From: Pisaster brevispinus
Taxonomy: Eukaryota; Echinodermata; Asteroidea; Forcipulatida; Asteriidae
DNA: 64,000 nt
Direction: 5' to 3'
Assembly (NCBI GenBank): GCA_023634235.1
Contig: JAMKCF010000008.1
Span: forward strand, 4,345,001-4,409,000
Made by a program: the position numbers and the translations under genes
Shown here: positions 33,216 through 44,529 of the stretch, in pieces
How positions within the stretch are numbered: position 1 is the first letter of the stretch
Layout: every line of letters begins with the position of its first letter
Notes under the pieces: generated by a model
What the model was told of the DNA's origin: nothing
Databases searched by the model: none
The model's input: only the letters and a program-made list of their open reading frames with translations

Positions 33216-34302
33216 TAAGAACCGAAATAGAAACTAAGTTTTTGAGGGACTGCAGTTTCTTGTGGCAGTATTTCAGACAGAATTATTTTTCAGGATATTC
33301 TGTAGCATACCAAAGTTTGCAAGGTAAGATTTGAGATACAATAATGGTGTTTACTTTTGCAGGGTTTTTAAAACTTGTTTACATGTTTTATTTTCCGTTA
33401 AGACTGGATAACGTGTGACACTCCATGCAAAAACCAGGCACTTCATGTCGATACTCAAAATTAGGTTCAGAGAAAAATGAGAAAAAGAGTTTTCACATAA
33501 CACCTAATTAAGGCCTTGTATGTTTTGCTCACTTTGTTCAAGACATCACATCACATAGATTTTGGTTGTTTTCACTTTTAACTCCATTTCACTTTCTCCG
33601 AGTCCGAGAACTGCCTTATTTTGATGTATGGGATGTCAATAAATATTATTATCACTTCTCCAAATGCAGCTGACTTTGAGGAAAGTATCAATTTTTCTAG
33701 CTTACCAATCGTCCATAGTAGTATCTCTTTTTGCCAACGTCACTCGCCGATGCACACTGCACATATCTTCGGCGGGCAACTTCAGTCAAAGGCCTTCGTA
33801 GCAAAAGCAACTGCTTAGCACTGAAATAATAAAATTACCATAATTTAATTAGATGTTATGTATTATCTGAAGGATGAGCTTGAAGTCTTCAGGAGGGATG
33901 GATCACTTTTAAGTTTGATTCATAAACAGTTCTTTTGTGGAATTATGTTTTTACGACAGCTGACCCAAAAGGCATATAGGAGTAATGAATGGAACTTCCA
34001 TGTTTGTTTTAAGTTTTTTATCCTCAAACAATGACATTGTGTCAAGATTTTTCCTTCAAACCTCTGTGCTTCTAAATGATGTATCAACTTTTTTTTCTTG
34101 TTTTGTTTTTGCTGATACTTTTTGAAACTTTGACCAATACATTACCAACTGGTGCTGCTCTTCCATTTAGAGTCGTCTTTTAAGGGGCAGTTAGCAGACA
34201 CCAATCTCACGAAGAAGAGATGAAACCTACGGTCACTGAGTTGTCTATAAAGTTCAACCTCCAGGATCTCCAATAGGAGAAAGGATTATTGCTATGGAGG
34301 AA
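33216..34302. other. No gene seen
   Basis: AT-rich, chance ORFs only. Confidence 0.4.
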
Positions 34303-35921
34303 AACGGTTAAAAACTAGGGAGAAAAGAGTTAAAGGCTGTTGATAAAAGAGTTATAGGCTGTGGAGAAAAGAGTTATAGGCTGTGGAGAAAAGAGTTAAA
34401 GGCTGTTGAGAAAAGTGTTAAAGGCTGTGGATAAAAGTGTAAAAGGCTGTGGATAAAAGAGTAAAAGGCTATTGATAAAAGAGTATAAGGCTGTGGAGAA
34501 AAGAGTTAAACGCTGTTGATAAAAGAGTTAAAGGCTGTTGAGAAAAGAGTTAAAGGCTGTTGATAAAAGAGTTATAGGCTGTGGAGAAAAGAGTTAAAGG
34601 CTATAGGGAAAAGAGATAAAGGCTGTTGATAAAAGTGTTAAAGGCTGTTGATAAAAGAGTTAAAGGCTATTGATAAAAGAGTTAAAGGCTGTTGATAAAA
34701 GAGTTAAAGGCTGTTAATAAAAGAGTTAAAGGCTGTTGATAAAAGAGTTAAAGGCTGTTGATAAAAGAGTTAAAGGCTGTTGATAAAAGAGTTAAAGGCT
34801 ATTGATAAAAGAGTTAAAGGCTGTTGATAAAAGAGTTAAAGGCTGTTGATAAAATAGTTAAAGGCTGTGGAGAAAAGAGTTAAAGGCTGTGGAGAAAAGA
34901 GTTAAAGGCTGTGGAGAAAAGAGTTAAAGGCTGTGGAGAAAAGAGTTAAAGGCTGTGGAGAAAAGAGTTAAAGGCTGTTGGTAAAAGAGTTAAAGACTGT
35001 TGAGAAAAGAGTTAAAGGCTGTTGATAAAAGAGTTAAAGGCTGTTGATAAAAGAGTTAAAGGCTGTTGATAAAAGAGTTAAAGGCTGTTTGATAAAAGAG
35101 TTAAAAGCTGTTGATAAAAGAGATATAGGCTGTTGATAAAAGAGTTAAAGGCTGTTGATAAAAGAGTTAAAGGCTGTTGATAAAAGAGTTTAAGGCTGTT
35201 GATAAAAGAGTTAAAGGCTGTGGAGAAAAGAGTTAAGGCTGTTGAGAAAAGAGTTAAAGGCTGTTGAGAAAAGAGTTAAAGGCTGTTGAGAAAAGAGTTA
35301 AAGGCTGTTGATAAAAGAGTTAAAGGCTGTTGATAAAAGAGTTAAAGGCTGTGGAGAAAAGAGTTAAATGCTGTGGAGAAAAGAGTTAAAGGCTGTGGAG
35401 AAAAGAGTTAAAGGCTGTGTAGAAAAGAGTTAAAGGCTGTGGAGAAAAGAGTTAAAGGCTGTTGGTAAAAGAGTTAAAGACTGTTGAGAAAAGAGTTAAA
35501 GGCTGTTGATAAAAGAGTTAAAGGCTGTTGATAAAAGAGTTAAAGGCTGTTGATAAAAGAGTTAAAGGCTGTTGATAAAAGAGTTAAAGGCTGTTGATAA
35601 AAGAGTTAAAGGCTGTTGATAAAAGAGTTAAAGGCTGTTGATAAAAGAGTTAAAGGCTGTTGATAAAAGAGTTAAAGGCTGTTGATAAAAGAGTTAAAGG
35701 CTGTTGATAAAAGAGTTAAAGGCTGTTGATAAAAGAGTTAAAGGCTGTTGATAAAAGAGTTAAAGGCTGTTGATAAAAGAGTTAAAGGCTGTTGAGAAAA
35801 AAGAGTTAAAGGCTGTTGAGAAAAAAGAGTTAAAGGCTGTTGAGAAATAAGTTAAAGGCTGTTGGTAAAAGAGTTATAGGCTGTTGAGAAAAGAGTTAAA
35901 GGCTGTCGAGAAAAAAGGTTA
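34303..35921 (+). repeat. 22-bp satellite, ~73 monomers, with a 484-bp higher-order period
   Basis: The monomer is GTTGATAAAAGAGTTAAAGG-CT, with variants GTGGAGAAAAG and GTTGAGAAAAG that occur in blocks. The marked phrase CTGTTGGTAAAAGAGTTAAA-GACTGTTGAGAAAAG occurs at 34975 and 35459, exactly 484 bp (22 monomers) apart, with a matching order of variants around both. Stops in all frames; no spacers, so not a CRISPR array. Confidence 0.95.
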
Positions 35922-37406
35922 ATGGCCCTGTACATGAAGGTCAGGTCGGGTCACCCTTCTGGTAGAGTACCCAACCTCAACCATGATGCAAGACTTTTGA
36001 TACTTTACCTCATAAAACTTAACCTTGCTGCATATAGTGATATAGTCTTCCTGAGGAACATCTCTTGCTTCTCTGGCTTGCCTCATAGCCACTTAATGGA
36101 GATTTGTCATCTCTTGTGTTGATGTCGGCTTAGACTTGGTTCAAGACGTTTCGTTTTGATTCTCAGTCAGTCTTTCAAGAATGTAAACCTGCTGAAGAAA
36201 AACACTTAACTGTCTAGGGTTTACTCTAGGCCTTCTTATCTATCATACAAACCTCAGCATCACTCTCATCCCACGTCTGATCTTTCAGCATCATCAAGAC
36301 TTCAATGGACATCAGCAGAAGGTAAAGACGCCAATAGTGTCCACAGCAAGATGTTTGCTTCTCTCCTCTCCTTTTGTTTCTTTGTGTGCAGCACAATTTG
36401 TTTATAGAAAATTGGCCTACAACTTAGCTTGTTAAGGTGCTGCGCATTTTCTTTGAAGCAAGTTTGAAATCTGCATTGTTTGAGATGTTGTTTTACTACT
36501 CTTACTTGCGGCATTCCTACTATTTGGTTATAGTTTTCATTGATGACGTGTTGATGTAAGAAGTATTAAACAGATTCAGCTTTTCTGAATTTATTGTTAA
36601 TACTCCAGAATCAACGCAAATCAGTTTAGTTGAAAATGCACACTAAACATTGGACGCGACTACTTCCTCTTCCTCTTACTATTATTTTTGTTTAAAAAAA
36701 AAGACCCTCTCTTTTATTTTTAAGAGGAGTTTGATGTTTCGTAGTTAAACCTAAAAGGAAGTTTAAATTCTAAGTTTCCATTTATTGTCCCTTCTCACTA
36801 CAGGACTTTTTACTGCAATTGCTATGAGTTTGATAATAAAATTAAATATATTTTACGTTGACAAGGTTTGTCTTAGTTACGTTTCTTTTTAAAGCACTTG
36901 TGTTAATCTGTTTTTAGATGGTATTTTATTATAGGACCTATTGCTTTTACATGAAAGAATGATTGATGTATTGCTGACATCAGAAATATTGAACACAATT
37001 CAGCATTTCTGAATTATTGTTAATATTCCCAAATCAACAATGACATCAGTCGAGTGAAAACTGTACAAAACTCTTAAAAGTTATTCTGCTCCTAAAACAT
37101 ATACAAAATGGAAACTGCTATCTGCACTGTTTCCTTGCATTAATTTACGAGATTTGTTATTAAAGAAATCCATGACAATGTTTGTTAAACATGACAACTG
37201 TTGACTTGAAGCTCGACCCGTAGGAGAAATTTGAGTGTGCCAGGAAAGATCAACTTGACTGCATCATTGGACGCGACCAATATGCACAATAAGAAAGGCC
37301 CCCAGAGACATACTTCACCAGTGACCAACATAAACAACATCAACAAGTTCCTGTAAAAAAAATACTTGCAACACAGGGAAGCAAATTGGGTTAGGTTTTA
37401 ACTCAC
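35922..37406. other. No gene; one dispersed direct repeat
   Basis: 36535-36650 and 36956-37075 are diverged direct copies sharing CAGC-TTTCTGAATT-ATTGTTAATA and ATCAACG/AATCAACA words. Otherwise AT-rich. Confidence 0.4.
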
Positions 37407-37492
37407 CATCTGTTGCCATCTCAATATCTTGACCTTCAAATCTCCAGATCCATAGATAAAAAACCACACACTGCAAACTCCTGTATCATCAA
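37407..37492 (-). CDS. Isolated MAM-domain-like exon
   Basis: On the - strand a TATCCTGCAG acceptor and a GTGAGT donor bracket 86 bases. With two leading bases the frame reads DDTGVCSVWFFIYGSGDLKV then KILRWQQM and ends in phase 0. The C-x-V-x-F-x-x-Y-G-x-G-x-L-x-V pattern resembles the C-x-x-F-W-Y-H-M-Y-G-x-x-x-G-x-L-x-V core of MAM domains in extracellular proteins. No flanking exon with the rest of the domain is found, so this could be a relic. Confidence 0.3.
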
Positions 37493-38982
37493 CTGCAGGA
37501 TAAAGTTGAAAGAAATATGTGACATTAGTTTTCAAAACATTTTGTTATCAAGAAACTCAACATGGATTTGAAGGTTGGAAGTGTTACCGACCTTCACTTT
37601 CCACTTGTTATTGCCAAAAACATCATCTTGATGTAAATATAAGTTTTCTCTGCTAATTTAAACTAAATGTCATTTAACTCCCAGCTAGCTAAATTTCGTT
37701 TGAAATTAATTTTCAGTTGCGTCAGCTGTTTGTAAGGGAAGAGAAACTAATTTGCAATTAGGGCGTATAGGACTTCAAGTACTGTCCCTTTTTCCTGCTG
37801 TGCCCTAATTTTCTCCTTTGTTTTGCCCGCATTTGGGGAGGGGCACATGCCGCCCTGCCCCCACCTCTTATGCAAATAGATAAGGAACAAATGATAATAT
37901 TCATACACAAACCCAACACATTGTATGCATTATGTATGCAATGTGCTAGAGGTGTGTATGTAGTGTCACCTCTTTTAAGATAACTAAGATATTTATAAAT
38001 TTAAAAGATTTGCACTTTTGGAACCATCCGTATTTTAAAACTTTATGTTTTTGTTGTTTAAGCTTACTTAACTGGAACCGGTGTCGTAATCATGGATTAT
38101 ATTTTTAGGAAATGACTCTGCATGCATGTCAAAGACATCATTTGATAAAACTTTCAAGTCGATGTATCATTGCAATAAAAAGTTAAAGCAACTCAAGTTT
38201 GTATTTTATTTATTTGATCGTTCACCTGGGACGGCTGTCATACTCTACGAGTTTTATTCTTTTATATGAATGTGCCTGTAAGTGGCAAATTTTGATATAA
38301 GTTTCAAGTCGATGCATCGTTGAAATAAGGAGTTATGGACATTCAAAGTTTCGCATTGGTTTAACCCACTCGTCTGGAACCGGTTAATCAATAACGAGTT
38401 TCATAATGAGTTTCTGGCTTTAAAGTTCCATAAAACAAAACAACAAAAAGGTTGAAGCTAAATGCCAAACAGTTATCCGAGGAGGATTTACTGATACTGG
38501 GCTCAATTTAATGGAGCTACTTAAGCAGAAAATGTTCTTAATAATTCCTGCTTTGTAGAAATCAGCAGGATACCAGTCACAAATTGTACATGTGACATGG
38601 TGTTTTGGCCAGTAATCTTATTCTGGTAAGCACAATTTCGTTGTGCTGAGCTTATTTTGGTGCTGGTATGAACAGTATAATCAGCGATCTTTCAGACTGA
38701 AATTAGTTTACTTTTTGACAACTACAATTTTGGTGTTGTTTTTTTTATTTAGTGCTATTCATTTATTTTAATTATATTTGATAATAATGATTTGGTAATC
38801 TTTTTGTTATTTATTTATTTTATTTTGTTTATTTGTTTAGGGTGTGTCATTGCGACTTGATAAGTACAACAAAATATAATACTAGACAAATTTATACAGT
38901 GTTTCTAATTTAAGTCCCAAATGAAACTCATATCTATTCTTCACCAACTGTCACTGCATGTAATGATGACATAACTCTAACC
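37493..38982. other. No gene; repeat fragments
   Basis: A family A end starts at 38499 (GGGCTCAATTTAATGGAGCT) with TAAGCA words to about 38660. A segment GATTTGCACTTTTGGAACC near 38008 recurs at about 41550. Confidence 0.4.
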
Positions 38983-39325
38983 CAATGGCGTACCTAACGG
39001 GGGCACGCGGGCGGGGAAGTGCCCCCGTGCCCCCGTGCCCCCGTGCCCCCGTGCCCAAGGGTGACATTGAAATCTGGGCTTTTGAGATTAAAAGTTACCA
39101 GAATAAATGTTCTATTTACACGCAGACTATGTATTTCGTTTTACCTCCATGTCAGATTATCTTATAAAAAATTGTAAATGACATAACAAAAGCGCTGAAA
39201 GGGGATGGTATAAGAACAATGCAATCAAAAACTACATATTTAGTTGGCCAGAAGTGCCCCCTAGAATCAATCAATGTTGCACCCCCTTGTACCCCCTAAA
39301 ATGTTATCCTAGTTTCGTCGCTGAC
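38983..39325. mobile_element. Family F element, diverged copy
   Basis: Starts AATGGCGTACCTAACGGGGG and ends TAGTTTCGTCGCTGACC, with a CCCCCGTG tandem (39020-39055) and CCCCCT-rich interior. Confidence 0.5.
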
Positions 39326-39330
39326 CTTAA

Positions 39331-39722
39331 GGGGCCATTCAGAATAGTCAATGTTAAAACAAATCTAATTTTGTTTTCGAAAGTGTGGGTTGGTGGGTCA
39401 AAAGAAATAACTGAAAATCAAAACTTAACAATTGAAAAAAAAAAAAGTACCAAGCTGGTCGAGATTATCAATTTAATTCCAGATAAACTACAAAGTTGTT
39501 TGTTTAAGCCAGAAAAAAACATTGAAAACTACTGATGTTGGAGACCTTTGGTCTAAAATATATGGTTCGTTTAAGGCATTACTTTGTTCTTCAGTGTATA
39601 GATTATCTATGAAGCCATTCAATACTTTACAAAATCGAAATTTGGGGAAGGTGGGTGGGTCAAAGCAATTTCGAAAAAAAAAAAAAGAATTTGTTTTAAC
39701 ATTGACTATTCTGAATGGCCCC
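39331..39722. mobile_element. MITE with GGGGCCATTCAGAATAGTCA termini and TAA target duplication
   Basis: GGGGCCATTCAGAATAGTCA-ATGTTAAAACAAAT at the left is inverted exactly at the right end (ATTTGTTTTAACATTGACTA-TTCTGAATGGCCCC). TAA lies on both sides (39328-39330, 39723-39725). TWA duplications and GGGGCC termini fit the PIF/Harbinger superfamily. The interior is non-coding. Confidence 0.82.
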
Positions 39723-39758
39723 TAACCAACCGTAAAGGAAAATGAATTGAGCACTTAC

Positions 39759-39826
39759 CACGCGGAACTGCGTTTTCTCTGCCCGTCTCCCTCGACCGGG
39801 CATGTGGTGGGTGAAGCTGCACACAT
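39759..39826 (-). CDS. Weak candidate first exon at a CpG-rich patch
   Basis: 39760-39880 is CpG-rich against an AT-rich background. On the - strand, ATG at 39826 or 39803 reads 15-23 codons to a strong GTG/GTAAGT donor. No second exon was found, so this may only be a GC-rich repeat end. Confidence 0.17.
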
Positions 39827-39879
39827 TGGGCTGGGCAAGCCCCGCTGATGGTCTCCTCGTCCCGCGAGCCAGACTATGC

Positions 39880-41950
39880 CATTATTTTATAATGCGTGAG
39901 CATATTGAGAACATTGGGTTCGCCAATAAATTTTGTTGTGAAGATTTTGTATACATTATTTGTTTTAACTGCATTCGCGGGTGTAATTTCACCGGAGCAC
40001 ATCCAAGCCTCTCGCAAGCTCAACGCCGAAGATATTCGCCTTTTTTAGGCTTTGTTCTACTGGTTGCGGAAAAAATGTGTTCTAGTTGCGTGACACTTGC
40101 GCAGGTCCTCGGGACTCAACAGTGAAACTACTTGGTCCTCATTGCTAAAGTTATGCAGTTGAACGGGTCTCAAAATGATTGCCACTCACTCAAGAAATGT
40201 TTCTCTAGGCTGAAAAGGTGCTGGCAAAACGCTTTCTTTCTGAACATAAAGTATATAGTGAGTGGCTAAATTTGAAGAAAGAAAAAAAATGAAAACGCGA
40301 AGGTCCGAATCCCTCGTTGGCCCCTCCGAGTTTCAGCCATCTTGTCTCTCTGCAGTCCCATAGCAACTACACGCAAGCCACTGTAAGGAGAAAATGCACA
40401 CAAAAAACCAAGGCAATCATTATATTTGCATAACAATAGAGCAGGACTCCTTTGCATCTTTCTCGGTGACTGGTGCACAAAGAATAATTGAGTAAATTCC
40501 CTGTGAAATGAGTCGTGTGCCATAGCTTGGAATGAATTGGTCTGGTGAACAGCAGGGTATGGTAAGTATTGTCCCCTATTGGCTTTTGCTACAAAACACC
40601 CATTATGTCAATTTGCATCAATAAACAAAAAATCCGGAATTTTATGAAACGCCCACGCAAGATTAGGATGCTTCACCACTGAAAGAAGTGTTCTAATTGG
40701 TATAACTCCCTTGCAGTTTAGAATAAAATGGATGAAATAAGAAGATATTCTTTCTTTACTCTTACTTTTTTTAAAGTAATGTTGTTTATTCAATAAGTGA
40801 AAACACAGTTTCGAAGAGCATTTTGAAGAAAAAAGCCAATCAACATAAATTGCGTAATAATGCTTTCAAACTGCTCTTTCTTTAAAGTATGATGAATGGG
40901 CGGAATTTCCCCATTGGGGAACAGAGCGGCAGCGCCTTAAATCGTTCATTTTCAAAGGAAAGGTGTTACCGGTAGTTCACCCCCACTGCTTGAAAGTGGG
41001 CCAATGAATGCCTGTTCGCTGCACATTGTCTGTGATAGTTTTGCATTAAATAACCACTCATAATAAACAAATAATACAGGTTTTAAATGGTCTCCTCTAC
41101 TGTGGAAGAACGGTACTTTTTTTTACCCCTACCAAAGCACATCCCCAACCCCAATTATTTTCTTTTTTTTAAAGTTTAAAATAGACATTAGGAAAAGAGG
41201 AAATCGATTAGTCTGGTCGAATACGCCTACATGTAAAAATAATAATAAATAAACAATAAACTAGAACAGCGAAGCTGCCATGGCGAGCTGCCGATCGCCC
41301 GATAGAAAAACAAAGACTAATAGAAAACCAAACATTTGATCCACTGATGTTAGGGGTGGGGACATTAACAAGTATGCACCTGACCACTGCCTACTTGTTT
41401 GATATGGGAGTGACAGAGGTGGGTCAGGATGGGTGAGGGCCGACTGGGAAGAGAAACAAATAGCCATGGGTGTATGGAAACTCATTGGTTAAGGGGGGCA
41501 GAGGGGCGATTTGTCTGATATCTTAAATATAGATAAAAATACAAGTTAAAATTTATAAGATTTGCACTTTTGGAACCGTCCTTGTTTATATTGTTGTTTT
41601 AGCTCCTTCAACTGGAAGCTTGCCAAAAATTGCAGGATTTAACATCAAGGAATGAATGTCATGCGCACTGCGCAGTGGCTATGCCTCCATGGGTTGCTCA
41701 AAATATTGAATTTTATTTTGAGTTTTATTCTGCTTCGATGTTTCATAGACACTGCGTGCACACTAACACTAAACTGGTTGGCAAAATCAGAGAACACCGT
41801 GCCTTTCTATGAATGGGGCTGATGATTGAATGACGCATACGCGTTTGTGCGTCTGCCTAGTGCACAACTCTATGGAGTTTGCCAACGAATAGTGTACTTA
41901 TGCATGCCAAAATGTAACTAGCATACTTCTTGTGAAAGCCTAATCCCACC
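39880..41950. other. No gene supported
   Basis: A second GC-richer patch at 40300-40380 has AAGATGGCTGAAACTCGGAG on the - strand, promoter-like but without following exons. The ORFs are short and unsupported. Confidence 0.3.
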
Positions 41951-42662
41951 TCGAGTTCACAAAGAGCTAAGATTGATCTTTAAAGAAGAAGGGAAATGTC
42001 AAATTCAATTTTGTGATGTAGACTACTCGTTTTCCAGTAGCTAAAGTGGGGGAAAATGACAAGTCTCTAACCTCAATTAAAACCGGTGTAAATTGCCATT
42101 GTTTTCGATAAACTTTCGAGGTAAAATTGTTAAACATCCAAAACATCCGATGACATCCTTCTGAGAAAAATGGGTCTGCCTATTTTTGGCTTAGTCCTGT
42201 CTTTCAATGATATTCAATCAAACGGCCTTGAATTTGACATTTAGACTGACTAAATATTAGTTCTTCGAATGTCAAGACCCATTAGTTGTTTAATTCCAAT
42301 GTCGTTATTTCCAAATTTCGCTCTGAAAAAGTCAGTAATGAACCAAAAACATCCCTGTACAAACTTGTACAAACCCATTTTCCTCAGAATGGTGTAATCG
42401 GGTTTGGTTTTTTTATGTTGACAAAATTTGCACGGAGGGGTATTGAATGCAATGGTAATTTGCACCAATTTAACGTGAGGTTAGAAACTTGTGATTGTTT
42501 TTCTCCCACTCACATGAAGAATCTATCTTTTGGGAAATGAGTACATCACAAAGTTGAATTTGACGTTCCCCTTCCTCTTTAAGTAAGAATCAATCTTAAT
42601 CACTGAGCAAAGTGTGATGTCACAATACAAATCACAATCTTGGTGATATTAACAACTTATCA
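41951..42662. mobile_element. MITE family E, split by a family B insertion
   Basis: The pieces 41955-41989 (GAGTTCACAAAGAGCTAAGA) and 42584-42662 (AAGTGTGATGTCACAATACA) together match the intact copy at 57123-57270 read in reverse. The family B foldback element (41990-42583) separates them, and the right tail is cut by family A at 42663. Confidence 0.65.
41990..42583. mobile_element. Family B foldback element nested in family E
   Basis: AAGGGAAATGTCAAATTCAA-TTTTGTGATGTA at the left; ACATCACAAAGTTGAATTTG-ACGTTCCCCTTCCTCTTT at the right; paired inner CTCTAACCTCAATT/ACGTGAGGTTAGAA words. Confidence 0.75.
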
Positions 42663-42856
42663 GGGCCCAATTTCATAAAGCTGTTAAGCAGAAAATTCTG
42701 CTTAGCAAATTTCTTTACTTAGCAAGAAATGGGCGGGGTACCAGAGGCAACAATGTAAACTTTATGGAATGTTGGCTGGCAACCTGTCTCTGCTAAGCAA
42801 GATTTTTGCTGTGCTTAGCAAGTTTTTGTGCTTGCAGGCTTTACGAAATTGAGCCC
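42663..42856. mobile_element. Family A foldback MITE, well-preserved copy
   Basis: GGGCCCAATTTCATAAAGCT-GTTAAGCA at the left and GGCTTTACGAAATTGAGCCC at the right, with TGCTTAGCA/TGCTAAGCA words inside. Confidence 0.8.
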
Positions 42857-42869
42857 AGAAGACGAACGT

Positions 42870-43010
42870 TAGTGCCAAGTGAAACATCAGAACAGTTCAA
42901 AACCCGGGTGAAAACATATCTGTTTACTTTGTATACTTGTTGATTTCCCTTTACAGCGCATAGGGACCTCACAGCGATAAGCGCTATATATGGTATTTAT
43001 CATTATTATT
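42870..43010 (+). pseudogene. LINE 3' end fragment
   Basis: Reads SEQFKTRVKTYLFTLYTC, the S-x-x-FK-x-x-VKTYLF tail that ends many CR1/L2-type RT proteins, then AGCGATAAGCGCTATATATG and a TTATTATTAT tail typical of such LINE 3' ends. About 140 bp survive. Confidence 0.55.
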
Positions 43011-43107
43011 ATAAACTGCCGTACAGTCTATGTGTAATTTTGTAAGTTTTATTTTGTTGGAAGAAGTTGGCGAGTTTTGAAACCATTAGCCCAATAGATT
43101 ACTCCAA

Positions 43108-43977
43108 ATGGTGTATTTTATTTGTAGTTTACACGTGCGTCTTTGGACAAACCGAAAATTGATTCAAGGGAGACCGACCAATGACACCGTAAGGGAAGGA
43201 AGTGTTTACACAAGGCTCAGCGCTCCCCTTTTGAAACCACCCCATCCTGTACAGCTAGCCCAAAGCAACGTCGAGGGAAGAAGACCGGCTATGCCGCAAG
43301 TTCCACCCAAACATCGGGTGAGGAAGAAGAGACCCGTGGTGACGAAAAATGCGACCACGAGGTTCCAAACGTTCGTTCGCTCCACTCTTTCCAAGTTGGT
43401 GGAGGGCCAACAGCAGCTTGAAGCCAAACTGGCGGCCTCCATCAAATTCAATAGCCAGAGAATCGTCGAGTTAAAGGAGGGCAGGGCGTTTATTGAGAAG
43501 TCAGTCGTGTCGCTGAAACCACAGCTGTTGAGGTTAAAAATGCAACAGGGGGACGTCAACAAACAGGAGTGATTTTTCAGAAGAAACAACTTTTGAGTGG
43601 TTGGTGTGCCAAGGTCAGCAAATGAGAACTGCTCCGAGAAAAACTTGAACATTCTTAAACCTAACTTTGACATAAATCCCCCGCACATCGAACATCGGAT
43701 GGTCAAGATAGAACGGCAAGCCGGCCCATATCTTGGTTAAGCTGCTCTTGTACCAAGACAAGGTCAAAATCATGAAGACTTGCCTCAGCGCCTTGGAGGG
43801 ATTGCAACTCTTCATTGTGGACGACCTTACCGCCGAAGATTGGCAGGAAAAGAAAAGATGAAAAAAGAGGTAAAGTCACTTTATGACCAAGGGACAGGGT
43901 TGAGATTCTTTGACGGTCGATGGAGAACGAGCAACGGCCAAGGTTTCACCTTTCCCAGATTAAAATTTACTATCTAA
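43108..43977 (+). pseudogene. L1-Tx1-like ORF1 (RNA-binding protein), frameshifted
   Basis: A basic N-terminal region (KHRVRKKRPVV) leads into a coiled-coil-like stretch (LSKLVEGQQQLEAKLAASIK, IVELKEGRAFIEKSV), then a stop. In other frames the RRM part is readable (ANENCSEKNLNILKPNFDIN, PPHIEHRMVKIER), then KPAHILVKLLLYQDKVKIMK, LFIVDDLTAEDWQEKKRWKK and LYDQGTGLRFFDGRWRTSNG. This is the coiled coil-RRM-CTD order of L1-type ORF1p. At least two frame breaks make it non-functional. It directly precedes the ORF2 remnant. Confidence 0.7.
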
Positions 43978-44529
43978 TATAATAGTTGTATTAGCAATTT
44001 GACCAAGTTTGTGTTCCTTTATGTTCACTCATATTTATGGGGTAAACTAGTGTATTATTTATTTCGGTCATGTGCGTCCCTGTGTCATCTTGCAAGCCTC
44101 CTTCCCAAGACTTGCACCCGTGGGTTATTTTTCGTCCTGTAGTTGCGTTTTTTATTGTTTGGTTTCAGTTTTATTTGCGATGTTGTTGGGGTTGGGATTT
44201 TTTTGTTTGGGTGTTTTTTCAAGCTTTTGTAGTTTTTTTCACCCTGTTCTTTTTGGGGGTATTTTTGCATTACATAAAACTAGGGTTCGTTATGTAAAAA
44301 AATGCATTTGTGTGATCTCATTCTTCTTTAAAGATTGTTTTCGTACAAATGAAACGTGTCTCATTTCGTACCCATTTCCTTTATTTCCCTGCGGAATGTC
44401 TTGTTTAATTGAATACAATAAAGTCTTTTCTCTCGTATTTAAAGTTTTGTTACATCATTAGGGCACCCCCTTTTCTGTACTATAAACAATTTTCGAGGAA
44501 TGCAAAAAAACTGGTCATGCGTTTAAATA

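Noticed and set aside
34303..35921. Possible CRISPR-like array
   Set aside because: The 22-bp monomers are contiguous with no spacers, and the sequence is clearly animal.
39750..39900. U1-like snRNA because of ACTTACC near a CpG-rich block
   Set aside because: The stems, loops and Sm site of U1 are not found; the word is simply the complement of a splice-donor consensus.
43206..43706. 166-codon ORF on the - strand
   Set aside because: It is antisense to the LINE ORF1, whose + strand reading has recognisable motifs.
44070..44461. 129-codon ORF between the LINE ORFs
   Set aside because: Phe/Leu-rich chance frame over T-rich LINE spacer sequence.
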